Source: JACNJF01 sp050288105
GTDB lineage: Bacteria > Pseudomonadota > Gammaproteobacteria > GCA-001735895
DNA length: 64,000 nt
Assembly: GCA_050288105.1 (NCBI GenBank)
Contig: JBNKDE010000017.1
Span: 11,078-75,077 of the forward strand
Reading direction: 5' to 3'
Made by a program: the position numbers and the translations under genes. Positions 1-8,789 of this stretch are shown here, piece after piece. A model generated the notes under the pieces. That model saw nothing but the letters and a program-made list of their open reading frames with translations, made no database searches and was not told where the DNA came from. The first letter of the stretch is position 1; each line of letters opens with the position of its first letter.

Positions 1-1
1 A

Positions 2-2437
2 CTTTCTTTAATTAATGCTTCGATCCTGGGAATCCTGGGTCTCGGAGCGGTAATGCCGGTACAGCAGGCGCAGGCCGCCATCGATGCGGAGTTCGAACTT
101 TGCGCCGGTGAGTACGAGATTCCGGCCAATACGGTTGGTATGAATAATCCGGCGCCGATCCGTATGTGGGGCTACGCTCTGGGTGGTGCGACTGCTACTG
201 GCTGTGTCAATACACCGACATCACCCGGTCCTTCGCTGTTGCTACCGAATACCAGTGAAGATACTGCCCAGTTGTATGATCTGCATATCAAACTTTGGAA
301 CCGTCTGCCTAATGGCAGGACCACATCGCTGGTCGTTCCCGGTTTGAACAAGGGTATGACTCCGGTCATGTTTGATGCGGGTGATGGCACGATGCGTGTT
401 CTGTCGTTCGATACTGAGGCGACGCAATCTCAACCTGCAGAGTATTTCTGGTCGAATGTGCCTGCTGGATCCTATATGTACCAGTCTGGAACCCATCAGC
501 AGGTACAGGTTCAGATGGGCCTGGTTGGTGCGTTGATGACTGACGCGGGTCCCGCCGAGGCTTATACCGGGCTGTCCTACTCCAATCTGTATCCGATTAT
601 CTATTCAGAAATTGATCCGGTGATCCACTCGGGTGTAGCCACGGGTGAATCGTTTGCTGTTGATGGCACTCCGATTGATCCGCTGGCTGATACAGTCAGT
701 GAGTACACGACTGGTGACATGAAGAGTACCGTGGATTATGCGCCCAAGTACTTTGGTATCACTATGGATACAATGGATAACTGTGCAGCCAGCGCGACCT
801 ACTGTGTACAGAGTTCACGCAGCAGTACCTGGGAAGGAGGCTTCCCTTACCTGACCGTGGCGAATGATACTGCACCAATCTTCAGGCTGTTTAACGGTAG
901 TACGCGTATCCATACACCTACGCTGATTGGTGGTAACTTTGATGTCATTGCTGAAGATGGCAATCTGTACCCCAATCTACGCAGACAGTATGCTGTTGCG
1001 CTTGCTCCTCTGAAGACCAAGGATGCAATCCTGGATACCTCAGAGATGGGTGCCGACGGCGGTGTCATCCGTCTGCAGGATTCGGCTATGGCGCTTAGCA
1101 ACCCCGCTTTGGAGCCATTCGGAACGGTAGATGCAGCAGCGCAATCTATAGGCGAAGGTGTCAGGGCTAACGGCGACGCTTCGCTAGATGTCAAGATTAA
1201 GGTTAAGCCTTCTCCGCAATTTACTTACCTGGCATTTAATGAAGGTAGTTCACCAGTAGCACGTCGTGATGAAGTGACTGTGTTAGAAGGAACTTCCATG
1301 TCAATCAATGTGGTCGCTAACGACGATTTGAATGGCGCGACTGTTGAGATGGTTAGTCAGCCCAAGCATGGAAGCGTTGTTGCTACAGCGACAGGTTTTG
1401 ACTACAGCCATGATGGCAGTGAAGGTGAGAGTGATGCATTTCTCTACCGTCTGGTGAAAACTGGCGAGCCTTCGTCTATGGCTGGTGTCAAGATTGCCGT
1501 TACGCAGCAAAATGATGCGCCAGTCGCGAACGACGACAGTGTTTCAATGAAAGCAGGCCAAACCTTCGAGGTGCGTGTACTGGATAACGATACCGATGCC
1601 GAGAGCAAGGCAGCACTGAAGGTCATCGCGGTTGATGATACAGCTTTTGCAGCCTTTGGTAGTGTGAGCTTTGTAGATAAGGCTGTGACCATTCTGGGTA
1701 CTAGCGAAACGGGTGGTCCGGTGAATGTCGGCTACACCATTTCTGATGGCGACGGTGGTACCGCCTCTGCCAATATCAGTGTTACGGTAACTGCAGGTAA
1801 CTCTTCAGGTGACGGCTTTACAGGTGATAACAATGGTAACGCAGATGTCGATGCGAGCAGTGGTCTGCCTCCTGTTGCAACTGATGATACCTTCGCTGTT
1901 GCTGAGGGTGGAACCTATACCGCAGATCTGATTCGTGGCGTACTGGTGAATGATGTTGAGAATGGTGGTTCAGTGCAGATGGATGAATATCCTGAGCATG
2001 GTTCCATTGACATGAACGCTGATGGTACCTTTACCTATACCCATAATGGTGATGAGGAGAAGGAAGATCGCTTTAGCTACACGGTTTATAACCAGTGGGG
2101 TTCTGATACTGCCGAGGTTAAGGTGATAGTTGCTGCGAAGATGGATCCACCACGTGTGAATCCTGATCGCGCCAAAGTGAAAGCAGGTCAGTCAGTAGTG
2201 ATTGATGTTCTGGATAACGATAAAGACCGTGATAGTGAAATCGAAAATGCACGTCTCGAAATCGTTCCAGGAGAAGGGCCCAGCAAAGGTACTGTAACCA
2301 TTGGTACCCACAACAAGCTGACTTATACGGCTAACGGTGATGCATCAGGTAAGGACGAGTTTAGATATCGTCTATACGATGATGTTACTGGCGAGCCATC
2401 AAGGAAAACAGCCAAAGTAACTGTCAGGATCCGCTAG
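2..2437 (+). CDS. Secreted multicopper-oxidase-like protein with four Ig/cadherin-like repeats (5' end outside window)
   Basis: The reading frame is open to the window edge. The residues before the first in-window ATG (position 53) form a hydrophobic helix ending in an AQA cleavage-like site, so this is the end of a signal peptide and the true start lies upstream. Counting from the ATG at 53, residues about 50-330 resemble two cupredoxin domains of multicopper oxidases: a PGPSLLLP strand, a YMYQSGTHQQVQVQMGL strand where oxidases carry YHSH, and a domain-2 segment RIHTPTLIGGNFDVIAEDG where oxidases carry the HxHGHxF-type ligands. Most copper ligands are missing. Residues about 405-794 hold four tandem Ig/cadherin-like repeats (Big_9 type) with VxxNDD, HGSV and DxFxYR/YT signatures. 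A strong terminator follows. Likely exported to the surface, possibly through the adjacent T2SS; that link is inference. Confidence 0.8.
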   Translation, partial: LSLINASILGILGLGAVMPVQQAQAAIDAEFELCAGEYEIPANTVGMNNPAPIRMWGYALGGATATGCVNTPTSPGPSLLLPNTSEDTAQLYDLHIKLWNRLPNGRTTSLVVPGLNKGMTPVMFDAGDGTMRVLSFDTEATQSQPAEYFWSNVPAGSYMYQSGTHQQVQVQMGLVGALMTDAGPAEAYTGLSYSNLYPIIYSEIDPVIHSGVATGESFAVDGTPIDPLADTVSEYTTGDMKSTVDYAPKYFGITMDTMDNCAASATYCVQSSRSSTWEGGFPYLTVANDTAPIFRLFNGSTRIHTPTLIGGNFDVIAEDGNLYPNLRRQYAVALAPLKTKDAILDTSEMGADGGVIRLQDSAMALSNPALEPFGTVDAAAQSIGEGVRANGDASLDVKIKVKPSPQFTYLAFNEGSSPVARRDEVTVLEGTSMSINVVANDDLNGATVEMVSQPKHGSVVATATGFDYSHDGSEGESDAFLYRLVKTGEPSSMAGVKIAVTQQNDAPVANDDSVSMKAGQTFEVRVLDNDTDAESKAALKVIAVDDTAFAAFGSVSFVDKAVTILGTSETGGPVNVGYTISDGDGGTASANISVTVTAGNSSGDGFTGDNNGNADVDASSGLPPVATDDTFAVAEGGTYTADLIRGVLVNDVENGGSVQMDEYPEHGSIDMNADGTFTYTHNGDEEKEDRFSYTVYNQWGSDTAEVKVIVAAKMDPPRVNPDRAKVKAGQSVVIDVLDNDKDRDSEIENARLEIVPGEGPSKGTVTIGTHNKLTYTANGDASGKDEFRYRLYDDVTGEPSRKTAKVTVRIR

Positions 2438-2542
2438 GGCCAGGCCTGAGCATAACCATTCCGGAATTCAGGGTGCAGGGAGGTGCCCTGAAGACCAGCT
2501 CCAAAGAATGCGTTATGAGTCACTTAAATTGAAAAAAACACG

Positions 2543-2570
2543 AAAACTCAACCCTTCGGGTTGGGTTTTT
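2543..2570 (+). terminator. Rho-independent terminator
   Basis: A 12-bp stem (AAAACTCAACCC with GGGTTGGGTTTT, one G-T pair) closes a UUC loop and runs into five T residues. It ends the upstream Ig-repeat gene. It also argues that the T2SS operon has its own promoter, and that a TTG codon at 2569 inside the T-tract is not the gspE start. Confidence 0.9.
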
Positions 2571-2619
2571 GTCAAACCAGGTCCCATCATTTTCTTTTAC
2601 TGCAGCTAGAATATCTGTC

Positions 2620-4407
2620 ATGATGATTAATCGAATATCAAAACAATTTAGTATTGAAGATTTATCGACTAGTGACATGAGCGCAGAGAATCCTGAAACT
2701 CAGGAAAGTCCAGGCTTTCTATTTCCTGATGATGAATACCAGCTTATTCAGTCACTTAACGATGCTTCAATATTGTCCAGTGGTGAACTCAAAAAGATTG
2801 AGTTATTACTCAAATCCGGTAAAACCGATCTGTCAGTTGTTCAACTGATCCTGAATTTAGGGCTGATCTCTGAAAGCGACCTGCTAACGCACCTCTCCAG
2901 AATGGGGCGTATGCGAATCCTGCAGGCTGAAGATTTTCCTAATGAGCTGTACGGAAAAAGTAATTTTAATGCCCAGTTTCTGAAACAGCATCACATGGTG
3001 GTGATTTCAGAAAGTGATGATGTGATGGAAATCTGCATCAACGACCCTTTTGCCCGAGGCCTGCAGCAGGCCCTGTCATTTGCCATTGGCAATAAATTTC
3101 TAAAGATTCGACTCGGTTTCAAGAAAGATATCGAAGAGGCTCTGGAGCGGATCTTAATGACGAAAGCAGAGTCTTTCGCCAACGATAAGTTTGATGAGAT
3201 AGACGCGGTTTTGTTAGACCGCGATATCCAGCAACTCAAGGAGCTGGCCAGTGAAGCGCCGGTGATCAAGGTGGTGAATGCCATCATCAAGGATGCTATT
3301 GTTAAAAATTCTTCCGATATCCATATGGAACCTCAAAGTCATCAGCTCAAGATTCGTAATCGAATCGATGGGGTGCTGATTACGGTGCGCGAACTTCCGG
3401 TAAATATGTCTGCCGCCGTGGTGTCTCGTATCAAGATCCTTTCGGATCTGGATATTGCGCAGCGCCGCGTACCACAGGATGGTCGCTTTAATATGAATAT
3501 CGATGGACAGGATGTCGATATTCGTGTGTCCATTATGCCAACGATTCATGGTGAATCGGTGGTCATGCGACTGCTTTATAAAAAATCTATCAAGTTCGAT
3601 TTTGATAGTCTGGGGTATTCAGAGTTTAATCAAAGTCGTATCCACCAGATGCTGAACAAACCTCATGGTCTGATTCTGGTCACAGGTCCAACCGGTAGTG
3701 GTAAATCAACTTCGCTGTATGCCATGTTGCAGCAAATCAATGACTCTGAGAAAAAGATTGTCTCGGTTGAAGATCCGGTGGAATACAAGATCGAAGGGAT
3801 TAACCAGATTCAGGTCAACCCGGAGGTGGGTGTCAGTTTTGCCAATGCGTTAAGAGGGATAGTACGACATGATCCCGAAGTCATTATGGTGGGTGAAATG
3901 CGTGATGCGGAAACCGCCAGTATTGCCATTCGAGCTTCTATGACAGGACATTTGATTTTAACCACCTTGCATACCAATAGTGCTGTGGCCAGTATTGATC
4001 GTCTACTGGATCTGGGTGTGGAAAAAGCGTTTGTGTTTTCTTCCCTGATTGGTGTGGTTGCACAAAGACTGGTACGTAAATTATGTGACCACTGTAAAAA
4101 GCCGGTGCATTCTTCACTGGTTTCACTAAGTAATGATCCTGAAGATGCTTCGATTACAGACCAGATGGGGTGCTATGAACCGGTAGGTTGTGAGCATTGC
4201 AGTAACACAGGTTATAAAGGTCGACTATCGATCTGTGAGGTTATGTTGCTGAATGATGAATTTCGCTCTGATGCTATAGCCGGTAAAGGTAGTATCCAGC
4301 AACTGGCGCTGAAGTACGGTATGCGCTCCATGGTCATTGATGGGTTCGAAAAGGTTAAATCAGGACAGACAACAATTGACGAGTTGTATCGGACAGTTCT
4401 GGAGTAG
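2620..4407 (+). CDS. gspE: Type II secretion ATPase GspE
   Basis: Cytoplasmic hexameric ATPase that powers pseudopilus assembly. From the ATG at 2620 the protein has about 595 residues. It shows an N-terminal MshEN/GspE-N-like region, Walker A GPTGSGKS at about residues 355-362, an Asp box (EDPVE), a Walker B region with IMVGEMRDAETA, a His box (TGHLILTTLHTN), and a tetracysteine zinc site (CDHC...CEHC) typical of GspE/PilB. The frame opens at a TTG at 2569 inside the preceding terminator, so ATG 2620 or 2623 is preferred, although no clear Shine-Dalgarno precedes either. gspF follows after 2 bases. The gene set here (GspG, lipoprotein secretin, GspK) favours T2SS over type IV pili. Confidence 0.93.
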   Translation: MMINRISKQFSIEDLSTSDMSAENPETQESPGFLFPDDEYQLIQSLNDASILSSGELKKIELLLKSGKTDLSVVQLILNLGLISESDLLTHLSRMGRMRILQAEDFPNELYGKSNFNAQFLKQHHMVVISESDDVMEICINDPFARGLQQALSFAIGNKFLKIRLGFKKDIEEALERILMTKAESFANDKFDEIDAVLLDRDIQQLKELASEAPVIKVVNAIIKDAIVKNSSDIHMEPQSHQLKIRNRIDGVLITVRELPVNMSAAVVSRIKILSDLDIAQRRVPQDGRFNMNIDGQDVDIRVSIMPTIHGESVVMRLLYKKSIKFDFDSLGYSEFNQSRIHQMLNKPHGLILVTGPTGSGKSTSLYAMLQQINDSEKKIVSVEDPVEYKIEGINQIQVNPEVGVSFANALRGIVRHDPEVIMVGEMRDAETASIAIRASMTGHLILTTLHTNSAVASIDRLLDLGVEKAFVFSSLIGVVAQRLVRKLCDHCKKPVHSSLVSLSNDPEDASITDQMGCYEPVGCEHCSNTGYKGRLSICEVMLLNDEFRSDAIAGKGSIQQLALKYGMRSMVIDGFEKVKSGQTTIDELYRTVLE

Positions 4408-4409
4408 CC

Positions 4410-5603
4410 GTGTTCAAGTACCAGGCGCTGAACAAGGAAGGGGAGTACGTTGAAGGGGAGCTGAGTCTGGCAACCGAGGAGCGGGTTGTAGAGGAATTGC
4501 TTCGCTTGAACTATGTCCCCATTAAAGTCACCAACGTCCAGCCCAAAAAAAACTTTAACCTCAAACTTAGCAAAAAAACAAAGTTTGACCTGCAGCAGTT
4601 TTTTGAAAACCTGTACGACTATCTGGATTCAGGTTTGTCAATCGATAAAGCACTGGAACTGGAAGCTAGAAGCCTGGATGAGTCATCCAGTCAGGTGCTG
4701 ATTACCGAACTACTGGATCAGGTGCGTCAGGGTGGAAATCTATCGCAGGCAATGAAGGATCAGCCTGAGTTTTTTTCTTCTCTGCATACCGGCATTGTTC
4801 AGGTCGGAGAAGAAACCGACTCTTTAACAGAATCTTTCAAACTTTTATCTTCGCTGATTTCTGACCTGAATGAATTTAAGCAGAAAATAAAATCGGCGCT
4901 GGTCTATCCGATGATTTTGACAGGCGTGTTATTTATCTCCATCCTGATTCTATTTGGTCTGGTCATACCGCGCTTTGAAGCCCTGTTTGTCAGTATGGGG
5001 ATCCAGATGGATGGCTTAACCGGGGTTATTGTCGGTATCTCCAATGTGCTAACCCAGCAATATCAGTTACTGTTGGTTATTCTACTGGGTTTGATTTTCC
5101 TGTTTAGAAACGTAGTGGGAAGATTTAAGCAGGATATCAAGATGACTCGAAAGCTGCTTAGAATGCCTTTGCTGGGTGAGATGATGATTCAATATAATCT
5201 TTACATTATTTCGCGCATACTTTCTATCCTGCTGGAAAAAAACATAACGGTGATGAAGTCGTTACAGTATGTCGGTGATGCGTTGGGTAATCTGGTATAC
5301 AGGAAAGAAATTGAACAGATGGCGATAGAAATCAGCAAAGGTAGTGCCCTGCAGGATGTGTTTGATACCAAATTGTTCAGCCAGCATTTTATTTATATTG
5401 TTTCGATAGGTGCCGAAACAGGACGTCTTGCCGAGTCTTTTTCAAAGCTGTCAAAATTTTATTACAAGCAGCTAGATGTAAAAATCAGAATGCTGATGAT
5501 GTATGTGGAGCCCATCATTATTATGGTGCTGGGTCTGGTGGTTGGATTGATCGTGGTTACTATGCTGCAGGCAATTCTGAGTATTAATGAGCTGGTTGTA
5601 TAA
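4410..5603 (+). CDS. gspF: Type II secretion inner-membrane platform protein GspF
   Basis: Polytopic platform protein linking the GspE ATPase to the pseudopilus. It starts at GTG 4410 with GGAG five bases upstream, two bases after the gspE stop. The 397 residues hold two T2SSF repeats: residues about 65-190 before the first membrane segments (VYPMILTGVLFISILILFGL) and about 265-390 ending in PIIIMVLGLVVGLIVVTMLQ. Length and hydropathy match GspF/PilC. It is translationally close to gspE and sits in the canonical E-F-G order. Confidence 0.93.
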   Translation: MFKYQALNKEGEYVEGELSLATEERVVEELLRLNYVPIKVTNVQPKKNFNLKLSKKTKFDLQQFFENLYDYLDSGLSIDKALELEARSLDESSSQVLITELLDQVRQGGNLSQAMKDQPEFFSSLHTGIVQVGEETDSLTESFKLLSSLISDLNEFKQKIKSALVYPMILTGVLFISILILFGLVIPRFEALFVSMGIQMDGLTGVIVGISNVLTQQYQLLLVILLGLIFLFRNVVGRFKQDIKMTRKLLRMPLLGEMMIQYNLYIISRILSILLEKNITVMKSLQYVGDALGNLVYRKEIEQMAIEISKGSALQDVFDTKLFSQHFIYIVSIGAETGRLAESFSKLSKFYYKQLDVKIRMLMMYVEPIIIMVLGLVVGLIVVTMLQAILSINELVV

Positions 5604-5640
5604 AAGAACCTTTAACAATAATTGTAAAGTTGGAATATCG

Positions 5641-6060
5641 ATGAAACATAAAGTCACAGGTTTTACCCTGGTTGAATTATTAGTTGTACTGATTATCTTA
5701 GGACTGGTTGCGAGTATTGCAGGCCCTAATGTGATGAAGTACCTGGGTAGCTCAAAAGCAAAAACAGCTAAATTGCAATTAAAGGAGATTGAGTCATCTG
5801 TTGAACTGTTTTTCCTGGATACAGGTAAATACCCGCCTAGTGATCCCGGTCTAAAAGTACTGGTCAGTAATGAAACTTCTATTGCTGGCTGGGGTGGTCC
5901 CTATTTTAAAAGTGGTCAGGTGCCGCTGGATCCCTGGGGTAATGAATATGTCTATGCTGCACCTGGTGAGCATGGCCCCTTTGATTTACTAAGCCTGGGT
6001 GCTGATAATCAGCCTGGTGGAGAAGGCGATAACGCGGATATTACCAACTGGGTAAAATGA
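5641..6060 (+). CDS. gspG: Major pseudopilin GspG
   Basis: Major subunit of the T2SS pseudopilus. From ATG 5641 (weak GGAA upstream) it encodes 139 residues with a seven-residue leader MKHKVTG, then the prepilin peptidase site G|FTLVELLVVL and a hydrophobic N-terminal helix. The C-terminal half has the GspG features LFFLDTGKYP, GLKVL and DPWGNEYVY, with acidic residues near the end (GADNQPGGEGDN) that bind Ca2+ in the family. An in-frame ATG at 5587 overlaps gspF and would give an unusually long leader, so it was not used. No prepilin peptidase (GspO) gene is present in the window. Confidence 0.95.
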   Translation: MKHKVTGFTLVELLVVLIILGLVASIAGPNVMKYLGSSKAKTAKLQLKEIESSVELFFLDTGKYPPSDPGLKVLVSNETSIAGWGGPYFKSGQVPLDPWGNEYVYAAPGEHGPFDLLSLGADNQPGGEGDNADITNWVK

Positions 6061-6061
6061 G

Positions 6062-6502
6062 ATGCGTAAGTCGGGATTTACGCTGGTTGAGTTACTGGTT
6101 GTATTAACCATCGTCTCGCTGGTGGTGGGCTCTATTACTTATGTGGCTTTCAATACCCGACAGGATGTTCGGTCAGTTTCGAGAGAGATTGTTGAGTCAA
6201 TTAAACTGATACAACAACGTTCGATCCGTGATGACAGGCCTTACCAGATCGAAATTAACATCAATGAAAACTCAATAAGTTTTCAGGATAGTCAGGTTGA
6301 TATACCTAAAAATATTTCGCTTACGGTAAAGACTGCTGCAAGTCAGGTCATAGAAAAAGATATTGTTGGTATGACCTTTTATCCCGATGCAAGCTCAACC
6401 GGTGGCGCCATAGTACTGGAGTCAGGAGATGAGCTTTATGAGATTACCGTGGTATGGATTTCGGGCAAGATTATGACTCGATATTCTTCGCAGGCATCAT
6501 GA
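6062..6502 (+). CDS. gspH: Minor pseudopilin GspH
   Basis: A 146-residue pseudopilin with leader MRKSG and cleavage site G|FTLVELLVVL, followed by one hydrophobic helix (VLTIVSLVVGSITYVAF) and a beta-rich C-terminal region as in the GspH/FimT fold. It starts one base after the gspG stop, so the two are translationally coupled. Position between GspG and GspI is the canonical place of GspH, and length is close to the family norm. Sequence similarity outside the N-terminus is low, as is usual for GspH. Confidence 0.88.
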   Translation: MRKSGFTLVELLVVLTIVSLVVGSITYVAFNTRQDVRSVSREIVESIKLIQQRSIRDDRPYQIEININENSISFQDSQVDIPKNISLTVKTAASQVIEKDIVGMTFYPDASSTGGAIVLESGDELYEITVVWISGKIMTRYSSQAS

Positions 6503-6515
6503 ACAGTGTAGCGCA

Positions 6516-6893
6516 ATGAACACGGGTCGAGGCTTAGTTAGTCAATCTGAAAGCGGTATGACACTACTGGAAGTGCTGGTGGGTTTTGTCATATTCAGTG
6601 CATCACTGGTTGCGATTCTGGATTATGTTTCTAACCAAATTTACCTGAATCACCTGACTGAAAAAAATCAGCAGAAAGCCGGCCTGATTTACGAGTATGC
6701 GGCTTTATCGAGCCTTGGCGAGCAGGCGCAATTGGCTTTTCTGGGCGCTCAGCAGGCGCTGAATATCAGTGTAAATTCTATTCCAGTTGATGTAATCAAG
6801 GAACGTAATAAAGAAATCACGCTGTTAAAAACTGATATCTCCGTTATGGATCAGGGCAACAGCTATCAATGGTCCATCCTCGAAATTAAGTGA
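6516..6893 (+). CDS. gspI: Minor pseudopilin GspI
   Basis: A 125-residue pseudopilin with the typical GspI N-terminus G|MTLLEVLVGFVIF, in which Met replaces the usual Phe after cleavage. The leader is 14 residues (MNTGRGLVSQSESG). A short globular C-terminal domain follows the helix. GspI is part of the tip complex with GspJ and GspK. The ATG at 6516 lies 13 bases after gspH; an ATG at 6499 is in another frame and stops after a few codons. Confidence 0.88.
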   Translation: MNTGRGLVSQSESGMTLLEVLVGFVIFSASLVAILDYVSNQIYLNHLTEKNQQKAGLIYEYAALSSLGEQAQLAFLGAQQALNISVNSIPVDVIKERNKEITLLKTDISVMDQGNSYQWSILEIK

Positions 6894-6902
6894 GGATGAA
6901 AT

Positions 6903-7523
6903 ATGCGGATTATAAGCTCCATAGCTTCATTAAAAATCGCAAGGGGTGGGCGTGGGATGTCCAGTAACCGGGGATTCACGCTGGTAGAGATGCTGGTTTC
7001 CCTGGTGTTAAGTGCAATAATTTTTGTTAGTGCTTATCAGGTGATATCAAACCTGATTCAGTATCAGGTTCGCTACAGTGAGAAAAGCGACAGGCAACTG
7101 GATCGCCTGCTGGTAAAAAGCCTGATTAACCAGATCTTATCCAGAGGTTTGCACCAGACGGATCTTTTTTTTCGTATTGGGAAAGATTCTTTTTTTAAGG
7201 GCGAAGCAAATTCTTTGCGCATAGTCTCGAGGGCGTTCAGTGATCATTTTGATGTGCCGGGTTACAGGGTTTATCAGCTCTACGTGAGCGAGGGCGAACT
7301 TTTTGTTGCCTATAACCGTTACGATAAAGAGTCCTTAAACGCGAACGCGCTGGTCCAGACCAGCGGAATTAAAATTCAGCAGCTGGATTTCAGGTATTAC
7401 CAGGATGGAAACTGGCTTGCTCAATGGCAGGAAGATAACAGAATACCTCAGACCATCAAGGTGAAGGTTACCCTGCCGGGCAGCGAAGTGCTGGAATGGG
7501 TAGTTTCTACCGGGGTGGCATAA
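6903..7523 (+). CDS. gspJ: Minor pseudopilin GspJ
   Basis: A 206-residue pseudopilin with processing site NRG|FTLVEMLVSLVLSAIIF and a long C-terminal domain of the GspJ type. The ATG at 6903 has GAGGA just upstream and gives a 24-residue leader. A second ATG at 6957, also preceded by a G-rich stretch, gives a conventional short leader (MSSNRG). The start is therefore uncertain by 54 bases. GspJ belongs to the pseudopilus tip complex. It sits directly before gspK in the canonical order. Confidence 0.88.
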   Translation: MRIISSIASLKIARGGRGMSSNRGFTLVEMLVSLVLSAIIFVSAYQVISNLIQYQVRYSEKSDRQLDRLLVKSLINQILSRGLHQTDLFFRIGKDSFFKGEANSLRIVSRAFSDHFDVPGYRVYQLYVSEGELFVAYNRYDKESLNANALVQTSGIKIQQLDFRYYQDGNWLAQWQEDNRIPQTIKVKVTLPGSEVLEWVVSTGVA

Positions 7524-7525
7524 GC

Positions 7526-8311
7526 ATGAAATGCTGTCTACATAATAGATTTAAAGGATCTGTATTACTGTATGTTTTGTGGATTCTGGTTGTTATAACA
7601 CTACTTGCGTATAAATTATCATCTGCTTCCAGAGTGGTGATGATCAAACAGGTATCGCAGGTTAGCCAAATCAAGAAAGACCTGCAGTTAAAGTCTGCTA
7701 CGCAGTTCGCAATGTTCAAGATTATTAATGGGGACTGGAGAAATAACAAGTTCGAACTCAATCTGAATGATCAACGAATTAATATCGAAATTTTTAGTGA
7801 AAGTGGCTTTGTGTCGCTCTATGATCTGAGCAGTCAGTCACTAAAAAATGTACTGGAAACGAGTAGTATTGATACCTCTAATCTGGACGAATTGAATCGT
7901 CAGATCAGGGAAGATAATTTACGCTTTAACGACTTTATGGAGCTGACGCAATTCGAAGGAATTTCAGCTCAGGATGTGCGTCAACTTATACCATTGGTCA
8001 GCATTTACCACCAGGAAGGTGTTAATCCGAATGAGTCACCGACTGGGGTGTTATTTATGCTTCAGGGTGTAGATACATTCCGGGTGAATAAACTAATAGA
8101 AAGTACAGATAGTGAAGAAAAAGCTGAGCTGAGGCGTGAAATAGTAGAAATTCTAAGATCGGGCGATCAGTCCTATTCTGAAACTACTAATGAATATTAT
8201 CGAGTCCATATCCTGCTGGATAATCGTTTATACCGTGTTTTTTTAAAACAGAAAAGGCGCAGTGATGATTTCCTTGTGGTGAATATGATCAACCCGATAG
8301 ATACTGAGTAA
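7526..8311 (+). CDS. gspK: Minor pseudopilin GspK
   Basis: Large minor pseudopilin that caps the pseudopilus tip. From ATG 7526 (two bases after the gspJ stop) it has 261 residues. The N-terminus, KGSVLLYVLWILVVITLLAYKL, matches the GspK pattern (Gly followed by a leucine-rich VLWIL helix without the usual Glu at +5). The region around residues 130-200 (DFMELTQFEGISAQDV... and LLFML-type helices) matches the GspK helical insertion with a helix-hairpin-like repeat. It is shorter than many GspK proteins, which exceed 300 residues. Confidence 0.85.
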   Translation: MKCCLHNRFKGSVLLYVLWILVVITLLAYKLSSASRVVMIKQVSQVSQIKKDLQLKSATQFAMFKIINGDWRNNKFELNLNDQRINIEIFSESGFVSLYDLSSQSLKNVLETSSIDTSNLDELNRQIREDNLRFNDFMELTQFEGISAQDVRQLIPLVSIYHQEGVNPNESPTGVLFMLQGVDTFRVNKLIESTDSEEKAELRREIVEILRSGDQSYSETTNEYYRVHILLDNRLYRVFLKQKRRSDDFLVVNMINPIDTE

Positions 8312-8331
8312 ATTAGGCAATTTGAAAAATA

Positions 8332-8775
8332 ATGAATGTTAAACGACTAAACCAGGCAGTTAGATTATTTTTAATCTGTATATTAGTATCATTCATGAAT
8401 TCAGTTCATGCGGATACGGCTGAACTAAAAACCATTGACCTGGAAAAAGACTGGGGTATTCAGCTAGTGATGTTACGCATTTTAGCTGATGGCTACATGA
8501 TTGAGTTTCGTTACAAAGTTCTTGATGTCGATAAGGCAACCGTTTTATCTATCAATAAAGAATTCCCGCATTTATTATCTATGAAAAGTAAGGCCAGGCT
8601 CGATGTTCCTTATGGTTCCACAGTCGGTTATTTGAAATCTAATCGTAAATTTCTCAAGCTGAACCGCAACTACATTACCATGTTTTCGAATGAAAACCGC
8701 CATATGTTGCCGGGTGACCAGGTGAGAATTATGGTGGGGAATGAGGTGTCTCCACCACTAACTATTGATAAATAA
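8332..8775 (+). CDS. Small secreted protein of unknown function within the T2SS operon
   Basis: Not recognised. The 147-residue product begins with a signal peptide (MNVKRLNQAVRLFLICILVSFMNSVHA, then DTAEL). The mature part is a compact mixed-charge domain with WGIQLVMLRILADGYMIEFRYKV, a basic segment SNRKFLKLNRNY, and a C-terminal GDQVRIMVGNEVSPPL. It has no cysteines after the leader and no membrane segment. It lies 20 bases after gspK and 14 bases before the S8 protease gene, all on the same strand, so it is probably co-transcribed. A periplasmic accessory protein or chaperone for the secreted protease is possible but unproven. Confidence 0.75.
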   Translation: MNVKRLNQAVRLFLICILVSFMNSVHADTAELKTIDLEKDWGIQLVMLRILADGYMIEFRYKVLDVDKATVLSINKEFPHLLSMKSKARLDVPYGSTVGYLKSNRKFLKLNRNYITMFSNENRHMLPGDQVRIMVGNEVSPPLTIDK

Positions 8776-8789
8776 ATCGGGGCCGGCAT

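Noticed and set aside
2569..2619. TTG start of gspE at 2569
   Set aside because: It lies in the T-tract of the preceding terminator and has no ribosome site. The ATG pair at 2620/2623 is kept instead.
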